Part shown: piece after piece, positions 18,083 to 25,707 of the stretch
Layout of the letters: each line of letters opens with the position of its first letter
Numbering within the stretch: position 1 is the stretch's first letter
Origin: Micromonospora violae
GTDB lineage: Bacteria > Actinomycetota > Actinomycetes > Mycobacteriales > Micromonosporaceae
Assembly: GCF_004217135.1 (NCBI RefSeq)
Contig: NZ_SHKK01000001.1
Span: 4,402,001 to 4,466,000, forward strand
DNA: 64,000 nucleotides
Reading direction: 5' to 3'
Notes under the pieces: model-generated
Seen by the model: the letters and a program-made list of their open reading frames with translations, nothing else
Database searches by the model: none
What the model was told of the DNA's origin: nothing
Made by a program: the position numbers and the translations under genes

Positions 18083-19072
18083 TCAGGCTGCCTGTAGCCC
18101 CTCCGCCCGGGCCAGCTCACGGAGCCGGCCGAGGGCCTGGATCTCCAGCTGCCGGATCCGCTCGCGGGACAGCGAGAACCGGGACGCCACCTCGGTGAGC
18201 GAGTGCTCCCGGCCGTCCTCCAGCCCGTAGCGGGCCCGCATGATGCCGGCGGACCGGTCGTCGAGGTGGTTGAGCAGCCCCTCGATGCGCTGCCGCTCCA
18301 GGCCGCTGAGGACGATGTCCTCCGGCGACGGCGCGTCACTGTCGGCGACCAGGTCACCGAGGTTCGTGTCGCCGTCGTCGCCCACCGGGGTGTCCAGCGA
18401 AACGGTGTCCTGCGACCAGCGGCGCAGCTCGTTCACCCGCTCGACGGTGACGCCGAGGGCGGTGGCGATCTGCTCGGGCTCCGGGTCGCTGCCCAACTCA
18501 CGGGTCAGCTGCCGCGCCACGTTGCGCATCCGGTTGACGTCCTCCACCAGGTGCACCGGGAGCCGGACGGTGCGCTCCTGCTGGGCGATCGCCCGGCTGA
18601 TCGCCTGTCGGATCCACCAGGTGGCGTAGGTGGAGAACTTGTAGCCGCGCTCGTAGTCGAACTTCTCGACCGCCCGGACGAGGCCGGTGTTGCCCTCCTG
18701 GATCAGATCCAGCATGGGCATCCCCGAGCGCACGTAGCGTCGGGCGATCGACACGACCAGTCGGAGGTTGGCGCGGATGAAGAGGTCCTTCGCCCGCTCC
18801 CCCTCGACGACCAGCCATTCCAGGTCGGCCCGGTCGACACCGGCGGGGACGGCTTCCTCACCGAGCAGGTGCTCGGCGTAGAGGCCGGCCTCGATCGCCT
18901 TGGAGAGGTCGACCTCCTTGGCGGCGTCCAGCAGTGGCGTCCGGGAGATCTCGTGCAGGTAGACGCCGACCAGGTCGCGCTCCTCGGCAACCTCGTCGGT
19001 TCGCATGCCGATGTTCTTGTCCACGTTGCCCACGGTCCCCTCGCTCGCGCCGGTTGCCCGGTTCCTTGCCAT
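18083..19072 (-). CDS. RNA polymerase sigma-70 factor, group 2 (HrdB/SigB-like)
   Basis: 329 aa. Short region 1.2 (DLVGVYLHEISRTPLLDA). Region 2 has LVVSIARRYVRSGMPMLDLI and the core-binding/-10 recognition block EKFDYERGYKFSTYATWWIR. Region 3 is ERTVRLPVHLVEDVNRM; region 4 has HSLTEVASRFSLSRERIRQ (-35 helix-turn-helix). It lacks the long acidic N-terminus of the principal factor, so it is a non-essential group 2 type sigma. ATG 19072 is preferred over GTG 19081 from ribosome-binding spacing. The signal it responds to is not apparent. Confidence 0.9.
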   Translation of the reverse strand: MARNRATGASEGTVGNVDKNIGMRTDEVAEERDLVGVYLHEISRTPLLDAAKEVDLSKAIEAGLYAEHLLGEEAVPAGVDRADLEWLVVEGERAKDLFIRANLRLVVSIARRYVRSGMPMLDLIQEGNTGLVRAVEKFDYERGYKFSTYATWWIRQAISRAIAQQERTVRLPVHLVEDVNRMRNVARQLTRELGSDPEPEQIATALGVTVERVNELRRWSQDTVSLDTPVGDDGDTNLGDLVADSDAPSPEDIVLSGLERQRIEGLLNHLDDRSAGIMRARYGLEDGREHSLTEVASRFSLSRERIRQLEIQALGRLRELARAEGLQAA

Positions 19073-19081
19073 TCCCCACAC

Positions 19082-19449
19082 CTGTCAGCCCCTGGTAACT
19101 TCTGCTGTGCCCATCGGTGCTGACACCTACACAACAGATGAGACGTGTCGGGGATTCCTCGTCGTGAGTCGAAAGTGTCACGAATGCCTGAGTAGTAGCT
19201 GAGAGCACGGTCCATGTTTGCTGTCAGCACCCCATCGGGTGGCTCGCCACTGGGCACCACGTACGGGTTACCGCACCATGGCAACACCGCCCGCCGTGGG
19301 GGCACAGCGACCCGGGTCACCACCGCGATGCGATCCTGGTCACTGGCAGATACGCACCGGCGGACCGGTCGGTTCATCCACGGGGGTGTTATTACCCCCC
19401 GGCCAGATGAACAATCCGAAGCCCCGTTCGCTTCCCGGGGCGGGCGGCG
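19082..19449. other. Intergenic region between murQ 3' end and sigma-factor 5' end
   Basis: 368 bp. It should hold the sigma-gene promoter, but I could not identify one with confidence. GCCCCG..CGGGGC near 19421-19441 is a short stem that may end murQ transcription. A 79-codon plus-strand frame at 19214-19453 has no ribosome-binding site or protein-like composition. Confidence 0.45.
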
Positions 19450-20391
19450 CTAGGAGGCGAGCAGGGCGAGGGCGCCGCGCACCTGGTCGGCCGAGCGGGC
19501 CAGGGCGGCCCGGGCGGCGTCGATCTCGGCGCCAGAGACGAGGGCGACGAGCGCCGTCTTCAGGTCGCCGTCGGCCTGGGTGAGGGCCTGCCGGGAGAGC
19601 TCCTCCGAGCAGCCGGTGGCCTCGACCAGAATCGAGATCATTCGGCCGCGGAGTTTCGCGTTGGTGGCCACCATGTCGATCATGAGGTTCGAGTAGACCC
19701 GCCCCAGGCGCACCATGACGGCGGTGGAGAACGTGTTGAGCACCAACTTCTGCGCGGTGCCCGCCTTCATCCGGGTCGACCCGGTGACCACCTCGGGTCC
19801 GGTGTCCACCCCGATGAACACGTCGACCGACCGGGCGGCCTCCGCCTCCGGATTGGCGCAGAGCAGCACTGTCGACGCGCCCTTGGCGCGGGCTGCGGCA
19901 AGCGCCCCGAGGACGTACGGCGTGCGTCCGCTGGCCGCCAGACCAACCACCAGGTCCCCGGCACGTACACAACTGGCCGCTTCGACCGCGCCGCCCCGGT
20001 CATCGTCCTCGGCGTCCTCCACGGCCCGCCACATGGCGTCCGGGCCGCCTGCGAGGTGCGCGCAGAACCAGTGTCGGGGCGAGTTGAAGGTGGGTGCCAG
20101 TTCGGCCGCGTCGAGCACGCCGAGTCGGCCGGAGGTGCCGGCCCCGAAGTAGTGCACCCGGTGGCCGCCGCGAAGCGCCGCTACCGCCAGGTCGACGGTG
20201 GTGGCGATCTCGTCGAGCACCGCGGCGACCGCCGCCGGCACCCGGCGGTCCGCCTCGTTGATGACGGTGAGCACGTCCCGGGTCGACATCAGGTCCAGGT
20301 CGACGCTGAGGGGGTTGCGTCGTTCGGTGGGGGCACCCACCCGGACGGTCGGCCGGGTGGACGGTGCGGGCATCTCCGCACCGGCTGTCAT
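19450..20391 (-). CDS. murQ: N-acetylmuramic acid 6-phosphate etherase
   Basis: 313 aa. SIS-domain protein with the family blocks VHYFGAGTSGRLGVLDAAELAPTF (residues about 78-101), GDLVVGLAASGRTPYVLGAL (about 145-164) and VVTGSTRMKAGTAQKLVLN (about 200-218). It removes the lactyl ether of MurNAc-6-phosphate to give GlcNAc-6-phosphate in cell-wall recycling. Its ATG overlaps the stop of the RpiR-type regulator (ATGA, 20388-20391). No MurNAc phosphotransferase or kinase is adjacent. Confidence 0.95.
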   Translation of the reverse strand: MTAGAEMPAPSTRPTVRVGAPTERRNPLSVDLDLMSTRDVLTVINEADRRVPAAVAAVLDEIATTVDLAVAALRGGHRVHYFGAGTSGRLGVLDAAELAPTFNSPRHWFCAHLAGGPDAMWRAVEDAEDDDRGGAVEAASCVRAGDLVVGLAASGRTPYVLGALAAARAKGASTVLLCANPEAEAARSVDVFIGVDTGPEVVTGSTRMKAGTAQKLVLNTFSTAVMVRLGRVYSNLMIDMVATNAKLRGRMISILVEATGCSEELSRQALTQADGDLKTALVALVSGAEIDAARAALARSADQVRGALALLAS

Positions 20392-21302
20392 GCCCGCCTC
20401 CGGTTGGCACCCACCCGGTGCGACTGGACCGCCTCGGCGGTCGCCTCGAGTGCCTTGCGGGCCCGGGCCCGGTTACGGGCGGCGACACCGACGAAGAGGC
20501 AGTCGACCACGGTGAGTTGGGCCAGCCGGCTGGCCGTCGCGCCGGAGCGGTAGGTGGTCTCCCGGGCCGCCGTGGTCAGCACGAAGTCCGCCACGTCGGT
20601 GATCGGCGAGCGCGGGAAGTTGGTCAACGCCACGGTCGCGGCACCGCGGGTACGGGCCTGCTCCAGCACCTCGATCACGTCGGAGGTGGTGCCGGTGTGC
20701 GAGATGCCGATCGCCACGTCCCCCCGGCCGAGCAGGGCGGCCGAGGTCAGTGCGGTGTGCACGTCCGGGAAGTAGAAGGCGATCCGGCCGATGCGGTGCA
20801 GCTTCTGCTGAAAGTCCGAGGCGACGAACCCACTGGCGCCGGCGCCGTAGATGTCGATCCGGCCGGCGCCGCTGATCGCCTCGACGACCTGCTCGCAGAC
20901 GGCCGGGTCGAGTTGCTCGGCAGTCTCCTCGACGGCGCGGGCGTCGTTGAACGCGATGGTGGCGATGATCTGGGCGAGGTCGGCGCCGGGCGGGATGTCA
21001 CCGCCGACCACGCGGGCGTCCGGTGGCTCGATCCGGCGGGCGGCCTCGGCCGCGAGGCGAATGCGCAGCTGGGGGTAACCGTCCATGCCCACCGAACGGC
21101 AGAACCGGATGACGGTCGCCTCTGACGTCTCGGCGGCGGTGGCGAGGTCGGTGATTGTCCGCCGGGCGGCGGCCGCCGGGTCGGAGACGACCAACCGGGC
21201 GACCCGCTGCTCGGCGGGCGACAGCGATGGCAACAGCCCGCTGATGTGGACGATCAGACCACCGGGCTCGTGACTCGCAGAAATCTTCGGACTCTTCGCC
21301 AC
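20388..21302 (-). CDS. MurR/RpiR-family transcriptional regulator
   Basis: 304 aa from GTG 21302. N-terminal RpiR-type helix-turn-helix (LSPAEQRVARLVVSDP to ATAAETSEATVIRFCRSVG, about 26-72) and a C-terminal SIS sugar-phosphate domain (DIYGAGASGFVASDFQQKL, GDVAIGISHTGTTSDVIEVL). Being in one operon with murQ, it probably senses MurNAc-6-phosphate or a related amino-sugar phosphate. The palindrome at 21306-21320, directly upstream of its start, is a plausible autoregulatory operator. Confidence 0.92.
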   Translation of the reverse strand: MAKSPKISASHEPGGLIVHISGLLPSLSPAEQRVARLVVSDPAAAARRTITDLATAAETSEATVIRFCRSVGMDGYPQLRIRLAAEAARRIEPPDARVVGGDIPPGADLAQIIATIAFNDARAVEETAEQLDPAVCEQVVEAISGAGRIDIYGAGASGFVASDFQQKLHRIGRIAFYFPDVHTALTSAALLGRGDVAIGISHTGTTSDVIEVLEQARTRGAATVALTNFPRSPITDVADFVLTTAARETTYRSGATASRLAQLTVVDCLFVGVAARNRARARKALEATAEAVQSHRVGANRRRA

Positions 21303-21305
21303 GGA

Positions 21306-21320
21306 TGAAACTTACTTTCA
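21306..21320. promoter_or_regulatory. Candidate RpiR/MurR operator
   Basis: TGAAACTTACTTTCA: 5-bp arms TGAAA/TTTCA separated by 5 nt, 3 nt upstream of the regulator start codon. An AT-rich island in GC-rich DNA and the right place for autoregulation. Inferred. Confidence 0.5.
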
Positions 21321-21378
21321 CCTGGCGTGAGCGTCAACTATGACTGTCCGAGGTGGGGGAAACTTCGATCAGCCGGGA

Positions 21379-21650
21379 TCACCGGTCCCGCACAGCCTGC
21401 CACCTCCGCAGGATCGCCGCCTCATCCGCCGGGTCGAGTCCACCCTGCCGGACGGCCGCCGGGTGTGCGGCCATCCAGGACGCGGTCGCCCGAACGGTGT
21501 CGACCAACGGACGGACCGTCAGCCCGGCGTCGAGGGCCGGACGAACGTCCCGTCCATCAGGTCAGTGCTCTCCGGCAGGAGCGCCCAGAGCGGCAGCGCC
21601 CGCTCCCCCGACCACTCGCGTACGTCGTGGGAGACCAGGAACTCCTGATC
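21379..21650 (-). pseudogene. C-terminal remnant of an NAD-dependent epimerase/reductase, frameshifted
   Basis: On the minus strand, EFLVSHDVREW, ALPLWALLPES runs to about 21535, then the frame must shift by one base to continue ALDAGLTVRPLVDTVRATA, DPADEAAILRRWQAVRDR and TGA at 21379-21381. This is the typical C-terminus of extended-SDR epimerase/reductase proteins (RAL.AGL..RPL..TV..T..W). The N-terminal two-thirds, including the nucleotide-binding domain, are absent; the homology stops at the degenerate palindromic repeat at 21642-21675. Recognised by eye only. Confidence 0.6.
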
Positions 21651-21675
21651 GAATAAACGTCATGATCGACGGGAG
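21642..21675. repeat. Degenerate copy of the GTCGATCATG palindromic repeat
   Basis: AACTCCTGATCGA followed by GTCATGATCGACGGG; both resemble the right arm of the copies at 7115-7175 and 33170-33244. It abuts the broken end of the epimerase remnant. Confidence 0.4.
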
Positions 21676-21697
21676 GGGGCGGAGGTGGGGTGGGGAC

Positions 21698-21703
21698 TAG
21701 CGT
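21698..21703 (+). promoter_or_regulatory. -10 element, leaderless promoter of the SDR gene
   Basis: TAGCGT, 7 nt before ATG 21711. The spacer GAGAGGT could also act as a weak ribosome-binding site if initiation is slightly upstream. Confidence 0.45.
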
Positions 21704-21710
21704 GAGAGGT

Positions 21711-22403
21711 ATGGCTGAGGGCAGCGTGTTGGTGACCGGGGGGTTCGGCGGGCTTGGCGGGGCGGTGGTCACCGCGTTCGTCGAGGCGGGCTGGCGGGTG
21801 GTCGTACCGGAGCGGACAGCCCGGCCCGGGTCGGAGCCGGCGGCGGCCGGACCGGTCCGGGTCGTCGCGGACCTGGGCGACCCGGCGGGCGCGGCGCAGG
21901 CGGTCGAGGCCGCGACCGCGGAGCCGGCGGCGCCGCTGCGCGCGGTGGTCAACCTCGTCGGCGGGTACGCCAGCGGCGGGCTGGTGCACGAGACCCCGGT
22001 CGAGGAGTTCGAGCGGATGCTCACCGTCAACCTGCGGCCGACCTACCTGGTCACCCAGGCCGCGCTGCCGCACCTGGTGGCGGCCGGCGGCGGCGCGGTG
22101 GTCTGCGTCTCGGCCCGCGCGGCGGTCGCCCCGTTCCGTGGCGCCGCCGGTTACTCGACCGCCAAGGCGGCGGTGCTGGCCTTCGCCAACGCGGTCGCGG
22201 TGGAGTACCGGTCGCAGAACGTACGCTGCAACACCGTGCTGCCCAGTGTCATCGACACCCCGGCGAACCGGGCCGCCCAGCCCGACGCCGACCATTCCCG
22301 GTGGGTGACCCCGGCCGAGATCGCGCCGGTGATCCGGTTCCTCGCGTCGGCCGAATCCGCCCCGACCAGTGGGGCCACCGTTCCGGTCTACGGGCGGGCC
22401 TGA
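21711..22403 (+). CDS. SDR-family oxidoreductase
   Basis: 230 aa. Classical short-chain dehydrogenase: nucleotide motif TGGFGGLG (residues 9-16), NLVGG (81-85), Ser134 in VCVSARAAV, and active-site Tyr148-x-x-x-Lys152 (GYSTAKAAVL). Substrate unknown; cofactor NAD(P). ATG 21711 fits the leaderless -10. The 3' end overlaps the convergent dTMP-kinase-like gene by 16 bp. Confidence 0.9.
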   Translation: MAEGSVLVTGGFGGLGGAVVTAFVEAGWRVVVPERTARPGSEPAAAGPVRVVADLGDPAGAAQAVEAATAEPAAPLRAVVNLVGGYASGGLVHETPVEEFERMLTVNLRPTYLVTQAALPHLVAAGGGAVVCVSARAAVAPFRGAAGYSTAKAAVLAFANAVAVEYRSQNVRCNTVLPSVIDTPANRAAQPDADHSRWVTPAEIAPVIRFLASAESAPTSGATVPVYGRA

Positions 22404-23074
22404 GCCGCCACCGGGCCGCGCTCGTCCCCGGCCGGCCCGGACGGCGGCAGCCAGGTCTCCAGGTGCGCCTGAATCTGCTCGCTGACCTCCTCAGCCGGGC
22501 GACCCGCGTCCACCAGCACGAAGCTGGGGTATTCGGGCAGTGCCCGGTAGGCGGTGTCGGCGGCGGTCAGCCAGCCCATCGTCTCGTGGTCGGTGCCGCG
22601 TTCCTCGATGCGCCGGTACGCCTCCGCCGGGTCGACGGCGAGGAGGAAGGTCACCTGCGGTGTCGGGAACAGCCGGTAACCGGCCCGGGCGAGCCGCTCC
22701 CAGCGCTGCCCGCCGTGCGCGCGGATGCTCGCGTACTGGCAGGCCGCGTAGCGGTCCATCACCGCTGTCCGGCCGGTGAGCAGACAGCTGAGCAGGGCCA
22801 TGGCGATGGCGAGCCAGCGCAGCACCGACTCCACGGCCAGCACACCGTCGCGCCCGACGAGCCGTTGCGCGTCCGGTCGGCCGAGCCGGCGGGCGAGCCG
22901 GCCGAGCCAGCGTCGACCGCTGGCGTTGCGGCGGTAGGTGGCGGGGCGGCCGGCGGCGGTCAGCGCGTCAGCCAGCCGGTGTGCCTGAGTGGTCTTGCCC
23001 GAACCGTCGATGCCGATCAGGGCGACGGTGCGCAATCGGGCCTTGCGTCGTCGCACCCCCGATGGTCTGGCCAC
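22388..23074 (-). CDS. tmk: dTMP kinase-like P-loop nucleoside monophosphate kinase
   Basis: 228 aa from GTG 23074. Walker A GIDGSGKT (residues 21-28), the DRY-type motif AVMDRYAACQYAS, and AVDPAEAYRRIEERG in the lid region are features of thymidylate kinases. An ATG at 23101 is in frame, but TAATCT (23082-23087) lies between the two, exactly 7 nt before GTG 23074, so the shorter leaderless form is preferred. It may be a divergent paralogue rather than the essential Tmk: the central region (LRWLAIAMALLSCLLTGRT) is more hydrophobic than usual. Convergent overlap with the SDR gene. Confidence 0.75.
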   Translation of the reverse strand: MARPSGVRRRKARLRTVALIGIDGSGKTTQAHRLADALTAAGRPATYRRNASGRRWLGRLARRLGRPDAQRLVGRDGVLAVESVLRWLAIAMALLSCLLTGRTAVMDRYAACQYASIRAHGGQRWERLARAGYRLFPTPQVTFLLAVDPAEAYRRIEERGTDHETMGWLTAADTAYRALPEYPSFVLVDAGRPAEEVSEQIQAHLETWLPPSGPAGDERGPVAAQARP

Positions 23075-23081
23075 CTTCCAT

Positions 23082-23087
23082 AGATTA
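23082..23087 (-). promoter_or_regulatory. -10 element, leaderless promoter of the dTMP-kinase-like gene
   Basis: TAATCT on the minus strand, 7 nt before GTG 23074; decides the start against ATG 23101. Confidence 0.55.
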
Positions 23088-23239
23088 TCCGACCCCCGCA
23101 TCTGGTCCGCGAGGTTTGTGGTGCTTCACCCCTGTTGTCACCCAACCGCGACACCGGCAGGTGTGGCCGACCGGAATGCCGGGTACCGGAGTTCGAAATC
23201 CAACCGCCGGTCCACCAACACGACGACGGAGGAAATTAG

Positions 23240-23824
23240 ATGGCTGAGCGCGGGGACGAAAGTCTTGTGCACACCCTCAAGAAGGTCGCCGCCGTGCTCA
23301 AGCAGTCCGAGATTCCGTTCGCTCTGGGCGGCAGCTTCGCCGTCTACGCCCACGGCGGCCACTCCAGTGACCACGACGTCGACTTCCTGATCCGGGAGGC
23401 CGACGTCGACCAGGCGCTGGAGGCGCTGGTGGCCGCCGGCTTCGTCGCCGAGCGTCCACCGGAGGACTGGCTGGTCAAGGTCTTCGACGACGGCCGGATG
23501 GTGGACCTGATCCACCGGCCGATCGAGACACCGGTGACCGAAGAGACGTTCGCCGACACCGTCATCCGGCCGGTCGACGCGATTCACATGCCGGTGCTGT
23601 CCGCCACCCAGCTGATGGTGCACAAACTGCTCAGCTTCTCCCAGCACTACTGCGACTTCGCCCGCGGCCTGCCGCTGGCCCGCTCGCTGCGGGAGCAGAT
23701 CGACTGGGAACGGGTACGTAAGGAAACGCAGCACTCGCCGTACGCCGAGGCGTTCCTGGTGCTGCTGGACCGGCTGGAGGTGGTGCCGGCCGCCGGCACC
23801 CAGCCAGGAGAGGGGACATCGTGA
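23240..23824 (+). CDS. Nucleotidyltransferase-fold protein
   Basis: 194 aa, ATG 23240 with GGAGGA 7 nt upstream. N-terminal nucleotidyltransferase core: ALGGSFAVYAHGG (residues 28-40, GS motif) and SDHDVDFLI (43-51) with Asp46 and Asp48 as likely metal ligands. The C-terminal part resembles the AbiEii/MNT-like family used for tRNA or protein nucleotidylation. No HEPN or cognate antitoxin gene lies next to it; instead it is coupled by a GTGA overlap to a BON-domain gene. Function unresolved. Confidence 0.75.
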   Translation: MAERGDESLVHTLKKVAAVLKQSEIPFALGGSFAVYAHGGHSSDHDVDFLIREADVDQALEALVAAGFVAERPPEDWLVKVFDDGRMVDLIHRPIETPVTEETFADTVIRPVDAIHMPVLSATQLMVHKLLSFSQHYCDFARGLPLARSLREQIDWERVRKETQHSPYAEAFLVLLDRLEVVPAAGTQPGEGTS

Positions 23825-24102
23825 CCCAGCATCGCGACATCGACATCGGCACCGGGCCACCGGACGAGTACATCGAAGCCGAGATCCAGCGGCTGCTCGC
23901 CGAGGACCCCGCCGTGGCCGAACAGGGAATCACCGTGGTCCGCCGGGAACGCGCCCTCGTGCTCGACGGCGAGGTGGAGAGCACCCACCGGCGCGACGAG
24001 ATCCTGCGTCGGGTGTCCGAGCGCTTCCCGGACGTGCCGATCACCAGCGACATCGGGGTGATCCGCACCCAGGCGCCCACGGAGATCGAGCAACTGCCCT
24101 GA
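23821..24102 (+). CDS. BON-domain protein
   Basis: 93 aa from GTG 23821, overlapping the previous stop (GTGA). The single BON fold (EAEIQRLLAEDPAVAEQGITVV, LDGEVESTHRRDEILRRVSE, RFPDVPI) is typical of domains that bind membranes or phospholipids, but there is no signal peptide here, so it is cytoplasmic. Middle member of a tightly packed four-gene run. Confidence 0.8.
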   Translation: MTQHRDIDIGTGPPDEYIEAEIQRLLAEDPAVAEQGITVVRRERALVLDGEVESTHRRDEILRRVSERFPDVPITSDIGVIRTQAPTEIEQLP

Positions 24103-24112
24103 GGGAGGTTCC

Positions 24113-24889
24113 ATGGTGATCCGGATCGCCGCCGTGGGCGACGTGCATCTGGACGAGGACGTGGTCGGCCGGTTCCGACCGGCGTTGGAGGAGTTGCCGG
24201 AGTGCGCCGATGTGCTGCTGCTGGCCGGGGACCTGACCCGGCACGGCACCGAGGCCGAGGCGCGCTGCGTGGCCCAGGAGTTCGGTGGGTTGGCTGTACC
24301 GGTGGTGACCGTGCTGGGCAACCACGACCACCAGTGTGACCAGGTGCCACAGGTGGTCAAGGTGCTGGAGGACGCGGGCATCACCGTGCTGGAGGGCAAC
24401 GGCGTCGTGCTGGACTGCGCGGGTGGGCGGCTCGGCATCGCCGGCGTGAAGGGTTTCGGCGGCGGGTTCGCCGGGCGGTGCGCGAGTGACTTCGGCGAGC
24501 CGGAGATGAAGGCCTTCGTGCGGACCACCACCGACAGTGCGGACCAGCTCGGTGCGGCGCTGCGCTCGCTGGACTGCGACATGCTGGTCGCGCTCACCCA
24601 CTACTCACCGGTGCCGGACACGCTGGCCGGCGAACCGTTGGAGATCTACCCGTTCCTCGGGTCGTACCAGTTGGGACAGGCGATCGACTCGGCGCCCACG
24701 GCGCTGGCCGTGCACGGGCACGCGCACGCCGGCACCGAGCGCGGCACGACCCCGGGCGGGGTACGCGTCCGCAACGTCGCGCACCCGGTGATCAAGCAGG
24801 CGTACAGCGTCTTCCACGTTGGCGATCAACTCGACACCGACCAGGTTTCCCCAATCGGCCAGTCGGGTAGTCAGAGGTCATGGAGCTGA
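24113..24889 (+). CDS. Calcineurin-like metallophosphoesterase
   Basis: 258 aa. Dimetal motifs in order: GDVHLD (Asp10, His12), LLLAGDLTRHG (about 39-49), TVLGNHDH (about 65-72), and HGHAHAG (about 200-206). Family members hydrolyse phosphomono- or diesters, including cyclic nucleotides. No secretion signal. ATG 24113 follows GAGGGAGGTTCC. The end overlaps the GPGG gene by 10 bp. Confidence 0.9.
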   Translation: MVIRIAAVGDVHLDEDVVGRFRPALEELPECADVLLLAGDLTRHGTEAEARCVAQEFGGLAVPVVTVLGNHDHQCDQVPQVVKVLEDAGITVLEGNGVVLDCAGGRLGIAGVKGFGGGFAGRCASDFGEPEMKAFVRTTTDSADQLGAALRSLDCDMLVALTHYSPVPDTLAGEPLEIYPFLGSYQLGQAIDSAPTALAVHGHAHAGTERGTTPGGVRVRNVAHPVIKQAYSVFHVGDQLDTDQVSPIGQSGSQRSWS

Positions 24890-25023
24890 TTCTCTGGATT
24901 CTCGCAGTCGTACTCGTGGTCGCCGGCATTCTCGCGCTGTTCCGCCGGCAGATCCTGTGGGGCATCGTCCTCATCATCGTCGGGCTGTTGGTCGGCCCTG
25001 GTGGCGTCAGCATCTTCAATTAA
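24880..25023 (+). CDS. GPGG-motif small membrane protein
   Basis: 47 aa: ATG 24880 (AGAGG 5 nt upstream) to TAA 25021-25023. Two hydrophobic helices, LILWILAVVLVVAGILALF and LWGIVLIIVGLLVGPGG, joined by RRQI, ending VSIFN. The GPGG motif after the second helix is the hallmark of a recognised actinobacterial small membrane protein family of unknown function. Last gene of the overlapping nucleotidyltransferase-BON-phosphoesterase run. Confidence 0.8.
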   Translation: MELILWILAVVLVVAGILALFRRQILWGIVLIIVGLLVGPGGVSIFN

Positions 25024-25162
25024 CGTTCGTCAGCCGTAACACCGGGACCCGCCGGGGTCGCCGCGATCGGAGCTTCGTCCTCCCGACAGGAGCACCGGTC
25101 GACGGCGGTCCCGGCGCTTTGCGTCCGGGTTTGAGTCGTGCGCGGGCGGAAACATCTTGAGC

Positions 25163-25657
25163 ATGGAGATATCTCGGAACGCGTCGGCGAGATCCGGGCG
25201 GCGAACGTGGTGGGCCCTGGCCGGCTTCGCCGCGGCGGTCGTCGTCGCGGCCGCGATCGGCGGGCTGGGCGTGCAGGGCACCACCGACGAGTACGCGAGC
25301 CTGCGGCAGCCCGGCTGGGCACCGCCCTCGTGGCTCTTCGGCCCGGTCTGGTCGGTGCTCTACGCACTGATCGCGGTGGCCGGTTGGCTGGTGTGGCGGC
25401 GGGTCGGCTTCTCCACCGCCCTCTGGGCGTGGACCGCCCAACTGGTGCTCAACGCGATCTGGACTCCGCTGTTCTTCGGCGCGGGGCGGTACGGCCTGGC
25501 GTTCGCCGAGATCGTGCTGATGTGGCTGGCCATCGGCCTGACCGTGGTGCTCTTCGCCCGGGTGTCCCGGGTGGCGGCATCGCTGTTGCTGCCGTACTGG
25601 GCCTGGGTCACCTTCGCCGCCGCGCTGAACCTGTCGATCTGGCAGCTGAACAACTGA
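25163..25657 (+). CDS. tspO: TspO/MBR-family tryptophan-rich sensory protein
   Basis: 164 aa with five hydrophobic segments. Trp-rich signature: SLRQPGWAPPSWLFGPVWSV (about 46-66), LNAIWTPLFFG (about 93-104) and LLPYWAWVTFAAALNLSIW. TspO proteins bind porphyrins and act in the membrane in tetrapyrrole and stress handling. ATG 25163 is used; a TTG two codons earlier is possible. Monocistronic with a terminator shared with the convergent M23 gene. Confidence 0.92.
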   Translation: MEISRNASARSGRRTWWALAGFAAAVVVAAAIGGLGVQGTTDEYASLRQPGWAPPSWLFGPVWSVLYALIAVAGWLVWRRVGFSTALWAWTAQLVLNAIWTPLFFGAGRYGLAFAEIVLMWLAIGLTVVLFARVSRVAASLLLPYWAWVTFAAALNLSIWQLNN

Positions 25658-25666
25658 CCGGGCGGT

Positions 25667-25691
25667 CCCCGACGGGCAGCACCCGTCGGGG
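25667..25691. terminator. Bidirectional terminator between tspO and the M23 gene
   Basis: CCCCGACGGG (25667-25676), loop CAGCA, CCCGTCGGGG (25682-25691). Confidence 0.7.
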
Positions 25692-25707
25692 CGCTGTCGT
25701 TCCCTGG

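Noticed and set aside
19214..19453. 79-codon plus-strand frame
   Set aside because: No ribosome-binding site, no leaderless -10 at the right spacing, and composition unlike a protein.
23240..24102. MNT/HEPN-type toxin-antitoxin module
   Set aside because: The nucleotidyltransferase fold is present, but the partner is a BON-domain protein, not HEPN; there is no evidence for a toxin.
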